Position numbers and translations under genes: made by a program
The notes under the pieces: model-generated
Told to the model about the DNA's origin: nothing
Database searches by the model: none
Seen by the model: only the letters and a program-made list of their open reading frames with translations
Part shown: positions 25,991 through 34,968 of the stretch, one piece after another
How positions within the stretch are numbered: the first letter of the stretch is position 1
Layout of the letters: the number at the start of each line of letters is the position of its first letter
Source: Leucobacter celer subsp. astrifaciens
GTDB taxonomy: Bacteria; Actinomycetota; Actinomycetes; Actinomycetales; Microbacteriaceae
Direction: 5' to 3'
NCBI RefSeq assembly: GCF_001273835.1
Contig: NZ_JHEI01000135.1
Location: forward strand, 1-64,000
Length of the DNA stretch: 64,000 nt

Positions 25991-26972
25991 TCGGGCACCA
26001 GTAGAGCTTGCGCGCGCCGAACTCCTCGAGCTGGATGTTGGTGCCGCAGCGCTTGCAGGGCGTGCCCTCCAGCTTGTACACCCAGTGCCGTTCGTCCCGA
26101 TCCGCGAGGGCCTGCTGATAGGCCGCGCCCTCGAGCCCGTCGATCGTGATCATCTGCCCGACGGTGATGCCGACCTCGAGCAGGTGCGCCCAGTCGTCCC
26201 AGAGCGCCTCGAGCACGGCGGGATCGAGCGAGTTGGCCGGGGCGTGCGGGTCGAGCCCGGCGCGGAACAGCATCTCGGCGCGGTAGACGTTGCCGATGCC
26301 GGCCACCACCGACTGGTCCATCAGCACCAGGCCGATCGGGGTCTTCTTCTTGTGCGCGCGCTCCACGAAGCGCCGGCGCTCGGCCGGGGTGTTCGCGTTC
26401 GCGGGATCCGGACCCAGCCGCTGGATCACGGCGTCGACCTCCGCGGGAGTCAGCACCTCGCAGGCCGTCGGGCCGCGCAGATCGGCGCACACCGTCTCGT
26501 TCAGCAGGCGCACCCGCACCTGGCCGACCGGATCGGGCGGGAAGTCGCCGTTCTCCTCCTCGGCGCGGTCGCGCTCCGCCATGCGCACGTGCGCGACACG
26601 GGCGCGGCGCGGCGCGCCGATCGAGGTGACGGAATCCTCCCCGTCCCGGTCGACGACGCCCGCCATACCCGTCTGGCCGAGCCTGCCGCGGCCGAACTTC
26701 GTCGCGTGGATCTGGATCGACGGATCGATGCGCACCTCGCCCGCGAAATCCCAGGCGCCGTAGATGCCCAGGTGCACGCGCAGCCAGTGGTCGCCCTCGA
26801 ACTCGAGGAACATCTGCTTGCCCACGGCCCGGGCGTCGGTCATCTCGTGACCGCTCAGGATCGCCGCCCCCTGGGCGAAGCGCCCCTGCGGGCTCGTCAC
26901 CTCGGGAGCGGTGCCCACGAAGTTGGTGCCGAACTGGCGGGCGATGCGGTGGACGGAGTGGCCTTCGGGCAT
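25977..26972 (-). CDS. Fpg/Nei-family DNA glycosylase (endonuclease VIII-like)
   Basis: A 331-residue bifunctional DNA glycosylase/AP lyase for oxidised bases. MPEGHSVHR gives the catalytic Pro and Glu after Met removal. The helix-two-turn-helix region (DQSVVAGIGNVYRAEMLFRAG, near residue 222) and the C-terminal zinc finger (PCKRCGTN and WCPSC) are intact. The protein ends only two residues after the last zinc cysteine, and this end is duplicated 106 bases downstream. It starts 5 bases after the rpiB stop. Mycobacteria have the same nei-rpiB-Rv2466c-pepN order. Confidence 0.92.
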   Translation of the reverse strand: MPEGHSVHRIARQFGTNFVGTAPEVTSPQGRFAQGAAILSGHEMTDARAVGKQMFLEFEGDHWLRVHLGIYGAWDFAGEVRIDPSIQIHATKFGRGRLGQTGMAGVVDRDGEDSVTSIGAPRRARVAHVRMAERDRAEEENGDFPPDPVGQVRVRLLNETVCADLRGPTACEVLTPAEVDAVIQRLGPDPANANTPAERRRFVERAHKKKTPIGLVLMDQSVVAGIGNVYRAEMLFRAGLDPHAPANSLDPAVLEALWDDWAHLLEVGITVGQMITIDGLEGAAYQQALADRDERHWVYKLEGTPCKRCGTNIQLEEFGARKLYWCPSCQS

Positions 26973-26977
26973 GGTGT

Positions 26978-27469
26978 CTAGCGCTCGTCGACCTGCTTGC
27001 CGACGATGGCACCGGTGCGCTCGTACTCGCCGAGCTGTGCCACGCGCCGCACGTGACGCTCGTCGCCGGGGAAGGGGGTCGCGATGAACAGGTCGATGAA
27101 CCGGATCGCATCCTCGAGCGGATGCTGCCGGGCGCCGATCGAGATCACGTTGGCGTTGTTGTGCTCGCGGGCGAGCGCGGCGGTCGACTCGTTCCACACC
27201 AGCGCGGCGCGGATCCCCTCGACCTTGTTCGCCGCCATCTGCTCCCCGTTGCCCGAGCCCCCGAAGACGACCCCGAGCGCCTCGACGCCGTCGCGCTCGT
27301 CGCGGGCCACCCCGAGTGCGGCGTTGATGCAGAACGAGGGGTAGTCGTCGAGCGCGTCGTACTCCTGGGGTCCGTGGTCGACGACCTGGTGGCCCTGATC
27401 GCTCAGGTGCTGCTGCAGCTGCTGACTGAATTCGAGTCCGGCGTGGTCCGTGGCAACGTGAATGCGCAT
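26978..27469 (-). CDS. rpiB: ribose-5-phosphate isomerase B
   Basis: A 163-residue isomerase that interconverts ribose 5-phosphate and ribulose 5-phosphate in the pentose phosphate pathway. The N-terminal MRIHVATDHAG and the phosphate/anion segment GGSGNGEQMAANKVEGIRAAL are diagnostic. In the actinobacterial type the general base is the Glu of GNGEQ rather than a cysteine. The ATG at 27467-27469 follows TAGTCT by seven bases (leaderless candidate). The gene lies directly upstream of nei2. Gluconate genes 9 kb away feed the same pathway. Confidence 0.95.
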   Translation of the reverse strand: MRIHVATDHAGLEFSQQLQQHLSDQGHQVVDHGPQEYDALDDYPSFCINAALGVARDERDGVEALGVVFGGSGNGEQMAANKVEGIRAALVWNESTAALAREHNNANVISIGARQHPLEDAIRFIDLFIATPFPGDERHVRRVAQLGEYERTGAIVGKQVDER

Positions 27470-27525
27470 GGGATCAAGACTACCGGGATCGCCGGGGAGC
27501 CTCGGTGCCGCGGTGCCGCCGGAGG

Positions 27526-28149
27526 TCAGAACTGCGGGCCCTTCGTGCGCCCTCGCTTCAGCTCGTAGAAGCCGGGCACACCCGCCGCCATCACGATGCC
27601 GTCCCACAACTGCAGCGCCTGCTCCCCCGTCGGCGCGGGGGTCACGACCGGACCGAAGAAGGACACCCCGTCGACCGAGATGATCGGCACCCCCACGTCG
27701 GGTCCGGCGATCTCGAGCGCGTGGCCGGTGTTCTCCCGCAGCTGCGCGTCGTACTGCTCGTCGTCCGCGGCTTCCGCGAGCGAGGCGTCGAGCGAGAGCG
27801 CGGCGAGCCCCTCCGCGATGATGGCGTCGAAGTCCTCGCGGCCGCCGGGATGGATCCGGGTGCCGAACTCGGTGTACAGCCCGCCGACGACCCCCTCGCC
27901 GTGCGCGCGCCTCGCGGCCTCGATCACCCGGCCGGCGCGGTGCCCGTTCCTGAGGCTTTCCGTGTAGGGCCCGGGCTCACTGTCCTCGTTGATGATCTGC
28001 AGGCTGATCGGATGCCAGGCGATCTCGAAGCCGCGCACCTCGGCGACCTCGGCCGCCCAGCGGCTCGTCATCCAGCACCACGGACAAATCGGATCGAAGT
28101 AGAACTCGACCGACGGAGAGGCTGCTGATGATCCTGCTGCGTTGCTCAT
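27526..28149 (-). CDS. DsbA-like CPWC oxidoreductase (mycothiol-dependent, Rv2466c type)
   Basis: A 207-residue cytoplasmic thioredoxin-fold protein. CPWCWMTSRW near residue 22 is the active site, and the cis-Pro loop GVPIISVD is present. Its closest known relative is mycobacterial Rv2466c, a mycothiol-dependent reductase that activates nitro prodrugs. The same position beside rpiB and pepN supports orthology. No signal peptide is present, so it is not a periplasmic DsbA. TAGGCT lies six bases before the ATG at 28147-28149. MshC at 20532-21791 supplies the expected cofactor pathway. Confidence 0.9.
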   Translation of the reverse strand: MSNAAGSSAASPSVEFYFDPICPWCWMTSRWAAEVAEVRGFEIAWHPISLQIINEDSEPGPYTESLRNGHRAGRVIEAARRAHGEGVVGGLYTEFGTRIHPGGREDFDAIIAEGLAALSLDASLAEAADDEQYDAQLRENTGHALEIAGPDVGVPIISVDGVSFFGPVVTPAPTGEQALQLWDGIVMAAGVPGFYELKRGRTKGPQF

Positions 28150-28293
28150 GCGCCCAGCCTATCGAGCGACGGGAGGCCCGCGGAACCCGTCATTCCACGC
28201 GCTCGCCCAGCACCCGGGCATAGGCTTGACGTCGTACATATCGACGCCGGCCCCGAGCCGCGCGCACCGTCCGATCACTCGTCAGGAGCAGCA

Positions 28294-30867
28294 GTGCCAG
28301 GAACGAACCTCACCCGCGAAGAGGCCCGCGAACGCGCAGGGCTCGTCTCGACCGAGAGGTACGAGGTCGCGCTCGACCTCACCACCGGCCCGGAGACCTT
28401 CGCGGCCGTCACGACCATCCGTTTCTCGGCTGCGGAGGGAGCATCGACCTTCGTCGACCTCATCGCCGACTCGGTCGAGAGCATCGAGCTGAACGGTGCG
28501 GCGCTCGACCCGACGGAGCTCTTCGCCGACTCCCGCGTGCAGCTGCCCGGCCTCGCCGCCGACAACACGGTGCGCATCGCCTCGACCCAGCGCTACACCA
28601 ACACCGGCGAGGGCCTGCACCGCTTCGTCGATCCCGCCGACGGCGAGGTCTACCTCTACTCGCAGTTCGAGGTGCCGGACTCGCGCCGCATGTTCGCGGT
28701 CTTCGAGCAGCCCGATCTCAAGGCGACCTTCCAGTTCACCGTCACCGCCCCCGCGCGCTGGCAGGTCGTGAGCAACCAGCCGACCCCGGAGCCGACGCCG
28801 ACGCCGACGCCGACAGGCGAGCGCGACACCGAGCCCGCCGCGACCTGGGTGTTCGAGCCCACCCCGGTCATGTCGAGCTACATCACCGCCCTCATCGCCG
28901 GCCCCTACCGCGTGGTGCGCTCGGAGCTCACGAGCCGCGACGGTCGCACGATCCCCCTGGGCGTGTTCTGCCGCGCCTCGCTCGCCGAGTACCTCGACGC
29001 CGACTACATCTTCGAGAAGACGCGCGAGGGATTCGCGTTCTTCGAGGAGCAGTTCGACTACCCGTACCCCTTCGACAAGTACGACCAGCTCTTCGTGCCC
29101 GAGTACAACATGGGCGCGATGGAGAACGTCGGAGCGGTCACCTTCACCGAGGCCTACGTCTTCCGCAGCCAGGTCACCGACGCCATGCGCGAGCGCCGGG
29201 TGGTCACGATCCTGCACGAGCTGGCGCACATGTGGTTCGGCGATCTCGTCACGATGCGCTGGTGGAACGACCTGTGGCTGAACGAGTCGTTCGCCGAGTA
29301 CATGTCGACCCTCGGGGTGGCCGAGGCCACGGAGTGGGACGAGTGCTGGACCACCTTCGTCGCCTCCGAGAAGTCGTGGGCCTACCGCCAGGATCAGCTG
29401 CCCTCGACGCACCCGATCGTCGCCGAGATCCGCGATCTCGAAGACGTGCTCGTCAACTTCGACGGAATCACCTACGCCAAGGGCGCCTCGGTGCTCAAGC
29501 AGCTCGTCGCCTGGGTCGGCCGCGAGCCCTTCATGCGCGGCGTGCACGACTACTTCGTGAAGCACCACCACTCCAACACCGAGCTCACCGATCTGCTCAC
29601 GGAGCTCGAGGCGCAGAGCGGCCGCGATCTTGCCGAGTGGTCGAAGCTGTGGCTCGAGACCGCCGGTGTGAACACGCTGCGTCCGGTCTTCGAGCTCGAC
29701 GCCGACGGGCGGTACACGAGTTTCGCGATCGAGCAGACGGCGATCGACGAATACCCCACCATCCGCCCGCACCGCATCGCGGTCGGCCTCTACTCGGTCG
29801 AGGGCGGGGTCGTCCGCCGCGTGCAGCGCATCGAACTCGACGTCGACGGCGCGCGCACCGAGGTGCCCGAGCTGGTCGGCGTGCAGCAGCCCGATCTGCT
29901 CCTGCTCAACGAGGACGATCTGACGTACGCGAAGATCCGCCTGGACGATCGCTCGCTCGACACCGCAGCGGCGCATCTCGGCGCCTTCGAGGACTCGCTC
30001 CCCCGCGCCCTCGTGTGGGGCACCCTCTGGGACGCGACCCGCGACGCCGAGTTCCCGGCCTCCCGCTTCGTCGACATCGTGCTCGAGCACGTCGCGCGCG
30101 AGACGGCCTCGACCACGCTGCGCACACTGCTGAACCAGCTGCTGCTCGCCGCCTCCAGCTACGTCGCACCGGCCAAGCGGCAGGCGACACTGGAGCGCGT
30201 GGCCGACGCGCTCTGGCGCCTCGCGGTCGACGCCGAGCCCGGATCCGACAACCAGTTCCAGTTCGTCAAGGCCTTCGGCCAGCTGGCCGCGAGCGAGGAG
30301 CAGCTCGAGACGGTGCAGGGCCTCTTCGACGGCTCGCTCCCCCTCGACGGTCTCGACGTCGACACCGACCTGGGCTGGGAGCTGCTCATCACGCTCGCGG
30401 CCGGCGGGCGCGCGTCCGGCGAGCAGATCGAGGCGCGGCTCGCCGAGGATCGCACCGCCACCGGCAACCAGTCCGCCGCGCACGCTCGTGCGGCCCTGCC
30501 CACGGCCGCCGACAAGGCCCGCGCCTGGGCCTCCGTGTTCGACGACAGCGACAAGCCCAACGCCATCGTCCGCGCCACGGGCCTCGGCTTCGCCCGGGCG
30601 CACGACCTCGCGCTGCTCGAACCCTACGTGGAGCGCTTCTTCGACGCGCTGCTCACCGTCTGGGAGTCGCGCAGCTACGCCATCGCCGAGGAGCTCATCG
30701 AGGGCTTCTACCCGGCGCCGCTTGCGAACGCGGAACTCGCGGCCGCGACGCGCGCCTGGCTCGAGGCCCACCCCGAGGCTCCGGCGGCCCCGCGCCGCAT
30801 GGTCGCAGAGCACCTCTCGGGCGTGGAGCGCGCGCTGCGCGCCCAGCGGGTCGATCAGGGGGTCTGA
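28294..30867 (+). CDS. pepN: aminopeptidase N (M1 family)
   Basis: An 857-residue zinc aminopeptidase, probably cytoplasmic. The substrate motif GAMEN is at residues 274-278, HELAH at 308-312 and the third zinc ligand is Glu331 in NESFAEY. The N-terminal beta domain and the C-terminal ERAP1-like helical domain are complete. A (CCGACG)n tract at 28792-28815 encodes a PTPTPT-rich surface loop (near residues 163-174), unusual for the family. The GTG at 28294-28296 is preceded by AGGAGCAGCA. mscS and glbO follow without gaps, so the three form one operon. Confidence 0.96.
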   Translation: MPGTNLTREEARERAGLVSTERYEVALDLTTGPETFAAVTTIRFSAAEGASTFVDLIADSVESIELNGAALDPTELFADSRVQLPGLAADNTVRIASTQRYTNTGEGLHRFVDPADGEVYLYSQFEVPDSRRMFAVFEQPDLKATFQFTVTAPARWQVVSNQPTPEPTPTPTPTGERDTEPAATWVFEPTPVMSSYITALIAGPYRVVRSELTSRDGRTIPLGVFCRASLAEYLDADYIFEKTREGFAFFEEQFDYPYPFDKYDQLFVPEYNMGAMENVGAVTFTEAYVFRSQVTDAMRERRVVTILHELAHMWFGDLVTMRWWNDLWLNESFAEYMSTLGVAEATEWDECWTTFVASEKSWAYRQDQLPSTHPIVAEIRDLEDVLVNFDGITYAKGASVLKQLVAWVGREPFMRGVHDYFVKHHHSNTELTDLLTELEAQSGRDLAEWSKLWLETAGVNTLRPVFELDADGRYTSFAIEQTAIDEYPTIRPHRIAVGLYSVEGGVVRRVQRIELDVDGARTEVPELVGVQQPDLLLLNEDDLTYAKIRLDDRSLDTAAAHLGAFEDSLPRALVWGTLWDATRDAEFPASRFVDIVLEHVARETASTTLRTLLNQLLLAASSYVAPAKRQATLERVADALWRLAVDAEPGSDNQFQFVKAFGQLAASEEQLETVQGLFDGSLPLDGLDVDTDLGWELLITLAAGGRASGEQIEARLAEDRTATGNQSAAHARAALPTAADKARAWASVFDDSDKPNAIVRATGLGFARAHDLALLEPYVERFFDALLTVWESRSYAIAEELIEGFYPAPLANAELAAATRAWLEAHPEAPAAPRRMVAEHLSGVERALRAQRVDQGV

Positions 30868-31782
30868 GTGGACGGGGCCGAAGAGGTGGAGGAGGTCGTG
30901 GGCCAGGCGCTCGGCGACTTCTTCGCGACGTATCAGGTGCCGCTGCGCATCCTGCTGATCATCGTGATCGCGGTACTGCTGAATTGGGTGCTGCGGCGCC
31001 TGCTCATGCGCACGGTGACCCGCATCGTGAGCGGCGTGAAGCGCGCCCAGAACGTCGATACCACCTCCGAGATCCAGGCTGCACCGTACGTCAACGCGCG
31101 TGCGGTGCAGCGCACCCGCACGCTCGGCACCGTCGGTCGCGCGGCGATCACCTGGATCATCGTGACGATCGCGCTGATCCTCGTGCTCACGGAGCTGGAG
31201 GTGAACGTCGGCGCGCTGGTCGCCTCGGCCGGCATCATCGGCGCGGCCCTCGCCTTCGGCGCGCAGAACATCGTGAAGGACATCCTCAACGGCATCTTCA
31301 TGGTCTTCGAGGATCAGCTCGGCGTCGGCGACGCGATCACCATCGGAGAGGTCAGCGGCACGGTGGAGGACGTGGGGATCCGCGTGACGCAGGTGCGCGC
31401 CGTCGACGGCACGCTGTGGTTCGTGCGCAACGGTGAGATCCTCACGCTCGGCAATGCCTCCCAGGGCTGGGGTCGCGCGCTCATCGACATCACGGTCGAG
31501 GCCGACGCCGATCTGCGTGAGGTGGAGCGTGTGGCGCTCGACTCCGCGCGCGAGCTCCTGGAGGCCCCGGAGACGGCCCGGAAGATCACCGGTTCTCCCG
31601 AGGTCTGGGGTGTGGAGAGCGCCTTCGGCGATCGGGTGACGATGCGCCTCGCGATCCGCACCCGCCCGGAGGCGCAGTGGGCCGTGCAGCGCGCCCTCCG
31701 CCCCGTGCTGGTGCGCAACTTCACGGCGGCGGGCATCCAGCTCGCCACCGAACTGCCGCAGTACCCCGGAGGTGGCAAGTGA
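30868..31782 (+). CDS. MscS-type mechanosensitive channel
   Basis: A 304-residue membrane channel of the MscS superfamily. Three hydrophobic helices (about residues 25-45, 90-110 and 115-140) precede the cytoplasmic beta and alpha/beta domains. The pore helix is rich in Gly/Ala (SAGIIGAALAFGAQNIVKD), and the family-typical FMVFEDQLGVGDAI follows. The GTG start follows the pepN stop with no gap, and the gene overlaps glbO by 4 nt. It would release solutes on osmotic downshift. Confidence 0.9.
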   Translation: MDGAEEVEEVVGQALGDFFATYQVPLRILLIIVIAVLLNWVLRRLLMRTVTRIVSGVKRAQNVDTTSEIQAAPYVNARAVQRTRTLGTVGRAAITWIIVTIALILVLTELEVNVGALVASAGIIGAALAFGAQNIVKDILNGIFMVFEDQLGVGDAITIGEVSGTVEDVGIRVTQVRAVDGTLWFVRNGEILTLGNASQGWGRALIDITVEADADLREVERVALDSARELLEAPETARKITGSPEVWGVESAFGDRVTMRLAIRTRPEAQWAVQRALRPVLVRNFTAAGIQLATELPQYPGGGK

Positions 31783-32234
31783 CGATCGAGCAGAGCAGGC
31801 CGGATCCCGCACCCCAGCCCAGGCTCACCCTGCGCTCCGGCGAGAGCGGCGAGGCCGTGACCGACACCGTCTGGTCGCAGGTGGGCGGCACCGAGACATT
31901 CGAGCGGCTCGTGCGCGCCTTCTACCGGGGCGTGCGCGAGGACCCGCTGCTCGCCCCCATGTACCCGGATGCCGACTGGGAGGGCGCCATCTGGCGACTG
32001 CGCACCTTCTTCGAGCAGTACTGGGGCGGCCCGACCACCTACTCGGAGCAGCGCGGGCACCCGCGCCTGCGGATGCGGCACGCGCCCTTCCCCGTCACCC
32101 CCGAGGCGAAGGAGCATTGGCTCATGCACATGCACGCCGCCCTCGACGAGGTCGCGCTGCCGCCGATGCACGACGCCGCGTTCCGCGACTACATCGAGCG
32201 CGCCGCCCTCGCGATGGTCAACCGCTTCGAGTGA
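31779..32234 (+). CDS. glbO: truncated haemoglobin, group II (trHbO)
   Basis: A 151-residue 2-on-2 haem protein. After a 25-residue variable N-terminus, the globin part contains FERLVRAFYRGVREDPLLAPMYP and LRTFFEQYWGGPTTY. The proximal histidine is probably that of RMRHAPFPV, the usual group II motif. The expected role is oxygen or NO chemistry. GTG at 31779-31781 overlaps the mscS stop (GTGA), and GGAGGTG lies four bases upstream. The pepN-glbO proximity is conserved in mycobacteria. Confidence 0.93.
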   Translation: MTIEQSRPDPAPQPRLTLRSGESGEAVTDTVWSQVGGTETFERLVRAFYRGVREDPLLAPMYPDADWEGAIWRLRTFFEQYWGGPTTYSEQRGHPRLRMRHAPFPVTPEAKEHWLMHMHAALDEVALPPMHDAAFRDYIERAALAMVNRFE

Positions 32235-32245
32235 ACCCGGCGCGC

Positions 32246-32890
32246 TCAGACCGCGGTCTGCCGCGATCCGGAGAACGCCAGCACGCCGCCGAGCGTGATG
32301 AGGAAGCCGCCTCCGACCGCGCCGAGAGCCGCCAGCCGCTTCGGGGAGCGCCCGAACCACCCGCGGGCGGCGCTGGCGGCGAACACCCACGCCGAGTCGC
32401 AGATCGTCCCGATCGCCACGCAGATCAGGCCGAGCGTCAGCATCTGCATCGGGATCGCGCCGGACTCCCGGCTGACGAACTGGGGCAGCACCGCGACGAA
32501 GAAGGCGATCGACTTGGGGTTGGTGACGCCGACCACCAGGCCCTGCATCACCTGCCTCCGCCAGCTCAAGCGGATCTGCGGCACCTCGGTGCTCGCCGCA
32601 TCGTGACGATGGCGGATCGCCTGCACCCCGAGGTACACGAGGTAGGCGGCTCCCCCGAGCTTCAGCGCGGTGAACAGCACCGCCGAGGCGGCGACGATCG
32701 CGCCCACTCCCAGTGCGACCGCGACCACGAGCAGGGCGCTGCCGATCGTGTTGCCCAGCACGCTCAGCATTCCGCCGGCACGGCCCAGGGCGAGCGAACG
32801 GCCGATCATGAAGAGCACACTCGGCCCGGGAACGACGATCAGGATGAACGCCGCGATCCCGAACGCGATCAGATTCTCCATCGGCACCAT
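32246..32890 (-). CDS. LysE/RhtB-family amino-acid exporter
   Basis: A 214-residue transporter with six membrane helices. The N-terminal VVPGPSVLFMIGRSLALGR and GVTNPKSIAFFVAVLPQFV are characteristic of the LysE/RhtB/ArgO group, which exports basic amino acids, homoserine or threonine. The substrate here is unknown. The ATG at 32888-32890 follows TAAGAT by six bases, so this start is preferred to the ATG three codons later. It is convergent with glbO, with an 11-base gap. Confidence 0.87.
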   Translation of the reverse strand: MVPMENLIAFGIAAFILIVVPGPSVLFMIGRSLALGRAGGMLSVLGNTIGSALLVVAVALGVGAIVAASAVLFTALKLGGAAYLVYLGVQAIRHRHDAASTEVPQIRLSWRRQVMQGLVVGVTNPKSIAFFVAVLPQFVSRESGAIPMQMLTLGLICVAIGTICDSAWVFAASAARGWFGRSPKRLAALGAVGGGFLITLGGVLAFSGSRQTAV

Positions 32891-32925
32891 GCGTCGATCT
32901 TAGTCGCGCCCGGGCCGCCGCGCTG

Positions 32926-34191
32926 CTAGGAGTCGTTCCCGCGCCTCCGGGGCGCCAGCAGCCAGACGCCGACGGCCGACGCGCCGACGAGCAGCACCAC
33001 TCCCGCGAGCAGCACCGCGGACTGGATCCCGAAGAGCGATCCCAGCAGTCCCGCGGTGACACCCCCGAAGGTCATCGTGCCCGAGCTGAACATCGTGTAG
33101 GCTCCGATCACGCGGCCCCGCTCGGCATCGGGCGCCTGCAACTGCACGATGCTCATCTCGGTCGACTCCGCGGTGATCTTCGCGAGACCGCCGATGGCGA
33201 GCGCGATCACCGCGACGACGAGGCTCCCGCTGCTCGCGAACACGACCACGGCGACGCCGAGCAGGATCGCGCTGCCGACCGCCGTGGGGGCCGTCGGCGG
33301 CACCTTCCGCGTCGCCTCGAGGAGGAATCCACCGATCACCCCTCCCGCGCCGTTCGCGAAGAGCAGGATCCCATAGGCCGCGCCGCCCGCGCCGCCGCCG
33401 AGGATCTCCGCGAACTCCGGCATCGCGTTCTGCAGCAGGTGGCCGATCGTCATCCCCGCGAGCGCGGTGAGCATGATCATGCCGAGGATCTGCCGGTGCC
33501 GCCGCACCGTGCCGAGCACCGAGAACGCCGCGAAGAACGACATGCGCGGCGGCGTCGGCCGTTCAGCGACGTCCGGGCCGCCTCCGCGCGCGTGCCCGGT
33601 GAAGCGGGTGCGGAAGAGGAAGATCGTGAGCGGCAGATAGAAGAGGACGTTCACAAACATGCCGTACGCCGGGCCGATCCCAATCAGCAGCGCCGAGCCG
33701 ACGACCGGGCCCGCGATGAACGCGAGGCTGCGGAAGGTCGCGTTGATCCGCACCGCGCTCGGCAGCTGCCTCGGCCCCACGAAATCGTAGAGCATCAACT
33801 GCTCGGCGGGCATCCACAGGCAGCCGGCCATCCCGTGCAGCACGAGGAGGACGCAGGCGTGCCAGAGCTCCAGCGTGCCGGTGAGGAACAGCACACCCCA
33901 GCAGATCGAGACGAGCATGAAGAGCGCCTGCGCGATCTGGATGATGCGACGACAGTCGAAGCGCTGGGCCAGCGCTCCCGCGTACACCGAGAAGAGCAGG
34001 AACGGCAGCCAGTGGCTCACGATCTGGAAGCCGACCAGCCAGGGCGATTGGAAGGTCTGCCACAGCACCCAGTAGGCGAGCACGTGCTCGACGTTGTCCG
34101 CCATCATCGACAGCGCGCCGCCCGCGATGTAGGTGCCGGAGTTCCGATTCCTGAGCGCCGCGAAACGGCGCGGATCCTCGACCCCCTGCAT
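32926..34191 (-). CDS. MFS transporter (EntS-like)
   Basis: A transporter of about 421 residues with roughly twelve membrane helices, resembling the enterobactin exporter (EntS) and macrolide-efflux branch. ADNVEHVLAYWVLW lies in the first helix and the central loop is Arg/Pro-rich. The start is taken at 34191 (MQGVEDPRR) rather than two codons upstream at 34197. TAGTCT on this strand ends six bases before it, matching the spacing at other genes. Its -10 box overlaps that of the divergent gene at 34209. Confidence 0.83.
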   Translation of the reverse strand: MQGVEDPRRFAALRNRNSGTYIAGGALSMMADNVEHVLAYWVLWQTFQSPWLVGFQIVSHWLPFLLFSVYAGALAQRFDCRRIIQIAQALFMLVSICWGVLFLTGTLELWHACVLLVLHGMAGCLWMPAEQLMLYDFVGPRQLPSAVRINATFRSLAFIAGPVVGSALLIGIGPAYGMFVNVLFYLPLTIFLFRTRFTGHARGGGPDVAERPTPPRMSFFAAFSVLGTVRRHRQILGMIMLTALAGMTIGHLLQNAMPEFAEILGGGAGGAAYGILLFANGAGGVIGGFLLEATRKVPPTAPTAVGSAILLGVAVVVFASSGSLVVAVIALAIGGLAKITAESTEMSIVQLQAPDAERGRVIGAYTMFSSGTMTFGGVTAGLLGSLFGIQSAVLLAGVVLLVGASAVGVWLLAPRRRGNDS

Positions 34192-34211
34192 GCTCATAGA
34201 CTACTGCCATG
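34189..34211. promoter_or_regulatory. divergent leaderless promoter with overlapping -10 boxes
   Basis: TAGACTA at 34197-34203 reads as TAGACT on the plus strand and TAGTCT on the minus strand. Each hexamer is followed by six bases and an ATG (34209 on plus, 34191 on minus). Both messages would start on their own ATG, 18 bases apart. RNA polymerase could not occupy both at once, so the two transcripts should compete. Confidence 0.65.
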
Positions 34212-34271
34212 AGCCTCGACCCCACGGACGATACCGCCGCCGAGGCGCTCGGGAGCAGTCCGTGTCGGTGA
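34209..34271 (+). CDS. 20-codon leader ORF upstream of membrane protein
   Basis: ATG at 34209 follows TAGACT by six bases. The 20-codon frame ends at TGA 34269-34271, overlapping the GTG of the next gene (GTGA). The peptide is MSLDPTDDTAAEALGSSPCR. It may be a leader whose translation is coupled to the downstream gene, or the product of a frameshift that split a longer gene. No similarity is recognised. Confidence 0.45.
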   Translation: MSLDPTDDTAAEALGSSPCR

Positions 34272-34846
34272 CGGCCGGTCGTACGTACCTCGCCGTGGCG
34301 TGCACCCTGTTCGTCAGCTGCCTGGTGTGGTTCGGAATCGCCTGGTCGGCGCTCGGTCCGTGGTCGGGGGCTACCGTCGTGCCCGCGGTCCTCGGTCTCG
34401 TCGCGGGCATCGCCCTGGGCGCAGGAGCCCTCATCTTCTCCCGCTTCGTCGAAGCATCGGTGGACGGGAGCCTGATCACGGTCCGATACGTGCTGAGGCC
34501 TCGCCGGTCGGTATCGGCGGCGGAGATCGACGAGGTCGTTCTGCTGCGGGCGCTGCATCTCCCGGCGCGCGCCGGAGCATCGTCCGTTCCGCGGATCGTC
34601 CTCCGGCGCGGGGGCCGGACCGTCATCGCCTTCACTCCTCGCGACGTCGGGGTGGTGCGGAGCCTGGCAGCCCTCGGCTGCGAACCGGTCGTCGTCAGCG
34701 AGCCGCTGACGCCGCTCCAGGCCTCCCGACGGTACGGCAGGGCCGCCGGCTTCGGCGAGATGATCGGCGAGCCCCTGGTCTGGGCGGCGATCCTCGTCCC
34801 CCTGGCCGTCGTCGTCTGGGCGGTGTGGGATGCGGCGGGAGGTTAG
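34268..34846 (+). CDS. membrane protein with PH-like domain, unknown function
   Basis: A 192-residue protein. Two membrane helices (about residues 6-26 and 32-55) are followed by a beta-rich domain with the pattern of bacterial PH-like proteins (SLITVRYVLRPRRSVSAAEI, then IVLRRGGRTVIAF) and a C-terminal membrane helix. The GTG at 34268 overlaps the end of the 20-codon ORF. An in-frame GTG two codons earlier, with GGGAG upstream, is also possible. It is divergent from the MFS gene. Function unknown. Confidence 0.6.
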   Translation: MTAGRTYLAVACTLFVSCLVWFGIAWSALGPWSGATVVPAVLGLVAGIALGAGALIFSRFVEASVDGSLITVRYVLRPRRSVSAAEIDEVVLLRALHLPARAGASSVPRIVLRRGGRTVIAFTPRDVGVVRSLAALGCEPVVVSEPLTPLQASRRYGRAAGFGEMIGEPLVWAAILVPLAVVVWAVWDAAGG

Positions 34847-34968
34847 CCTTCGCGGCAGCGCTCCCCTGCGCTGCCCCCTTGCCCCCTGCCGCCCCTGCTT
34901 TCGCCCCGGCTGCTGACCCCTCGCGGCCCTCGCTGGCAGCCGTCGCCGGTCCTGCATACACTGGCATC

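Noticed and set aside
28282..31812. 1176-codon minus-strand frame opposite pepN and mscS
   Set aside because: Its composition is His/Arg/Glu/Gly-rich with no motifs, and the opposite strand encodes two well-known families.
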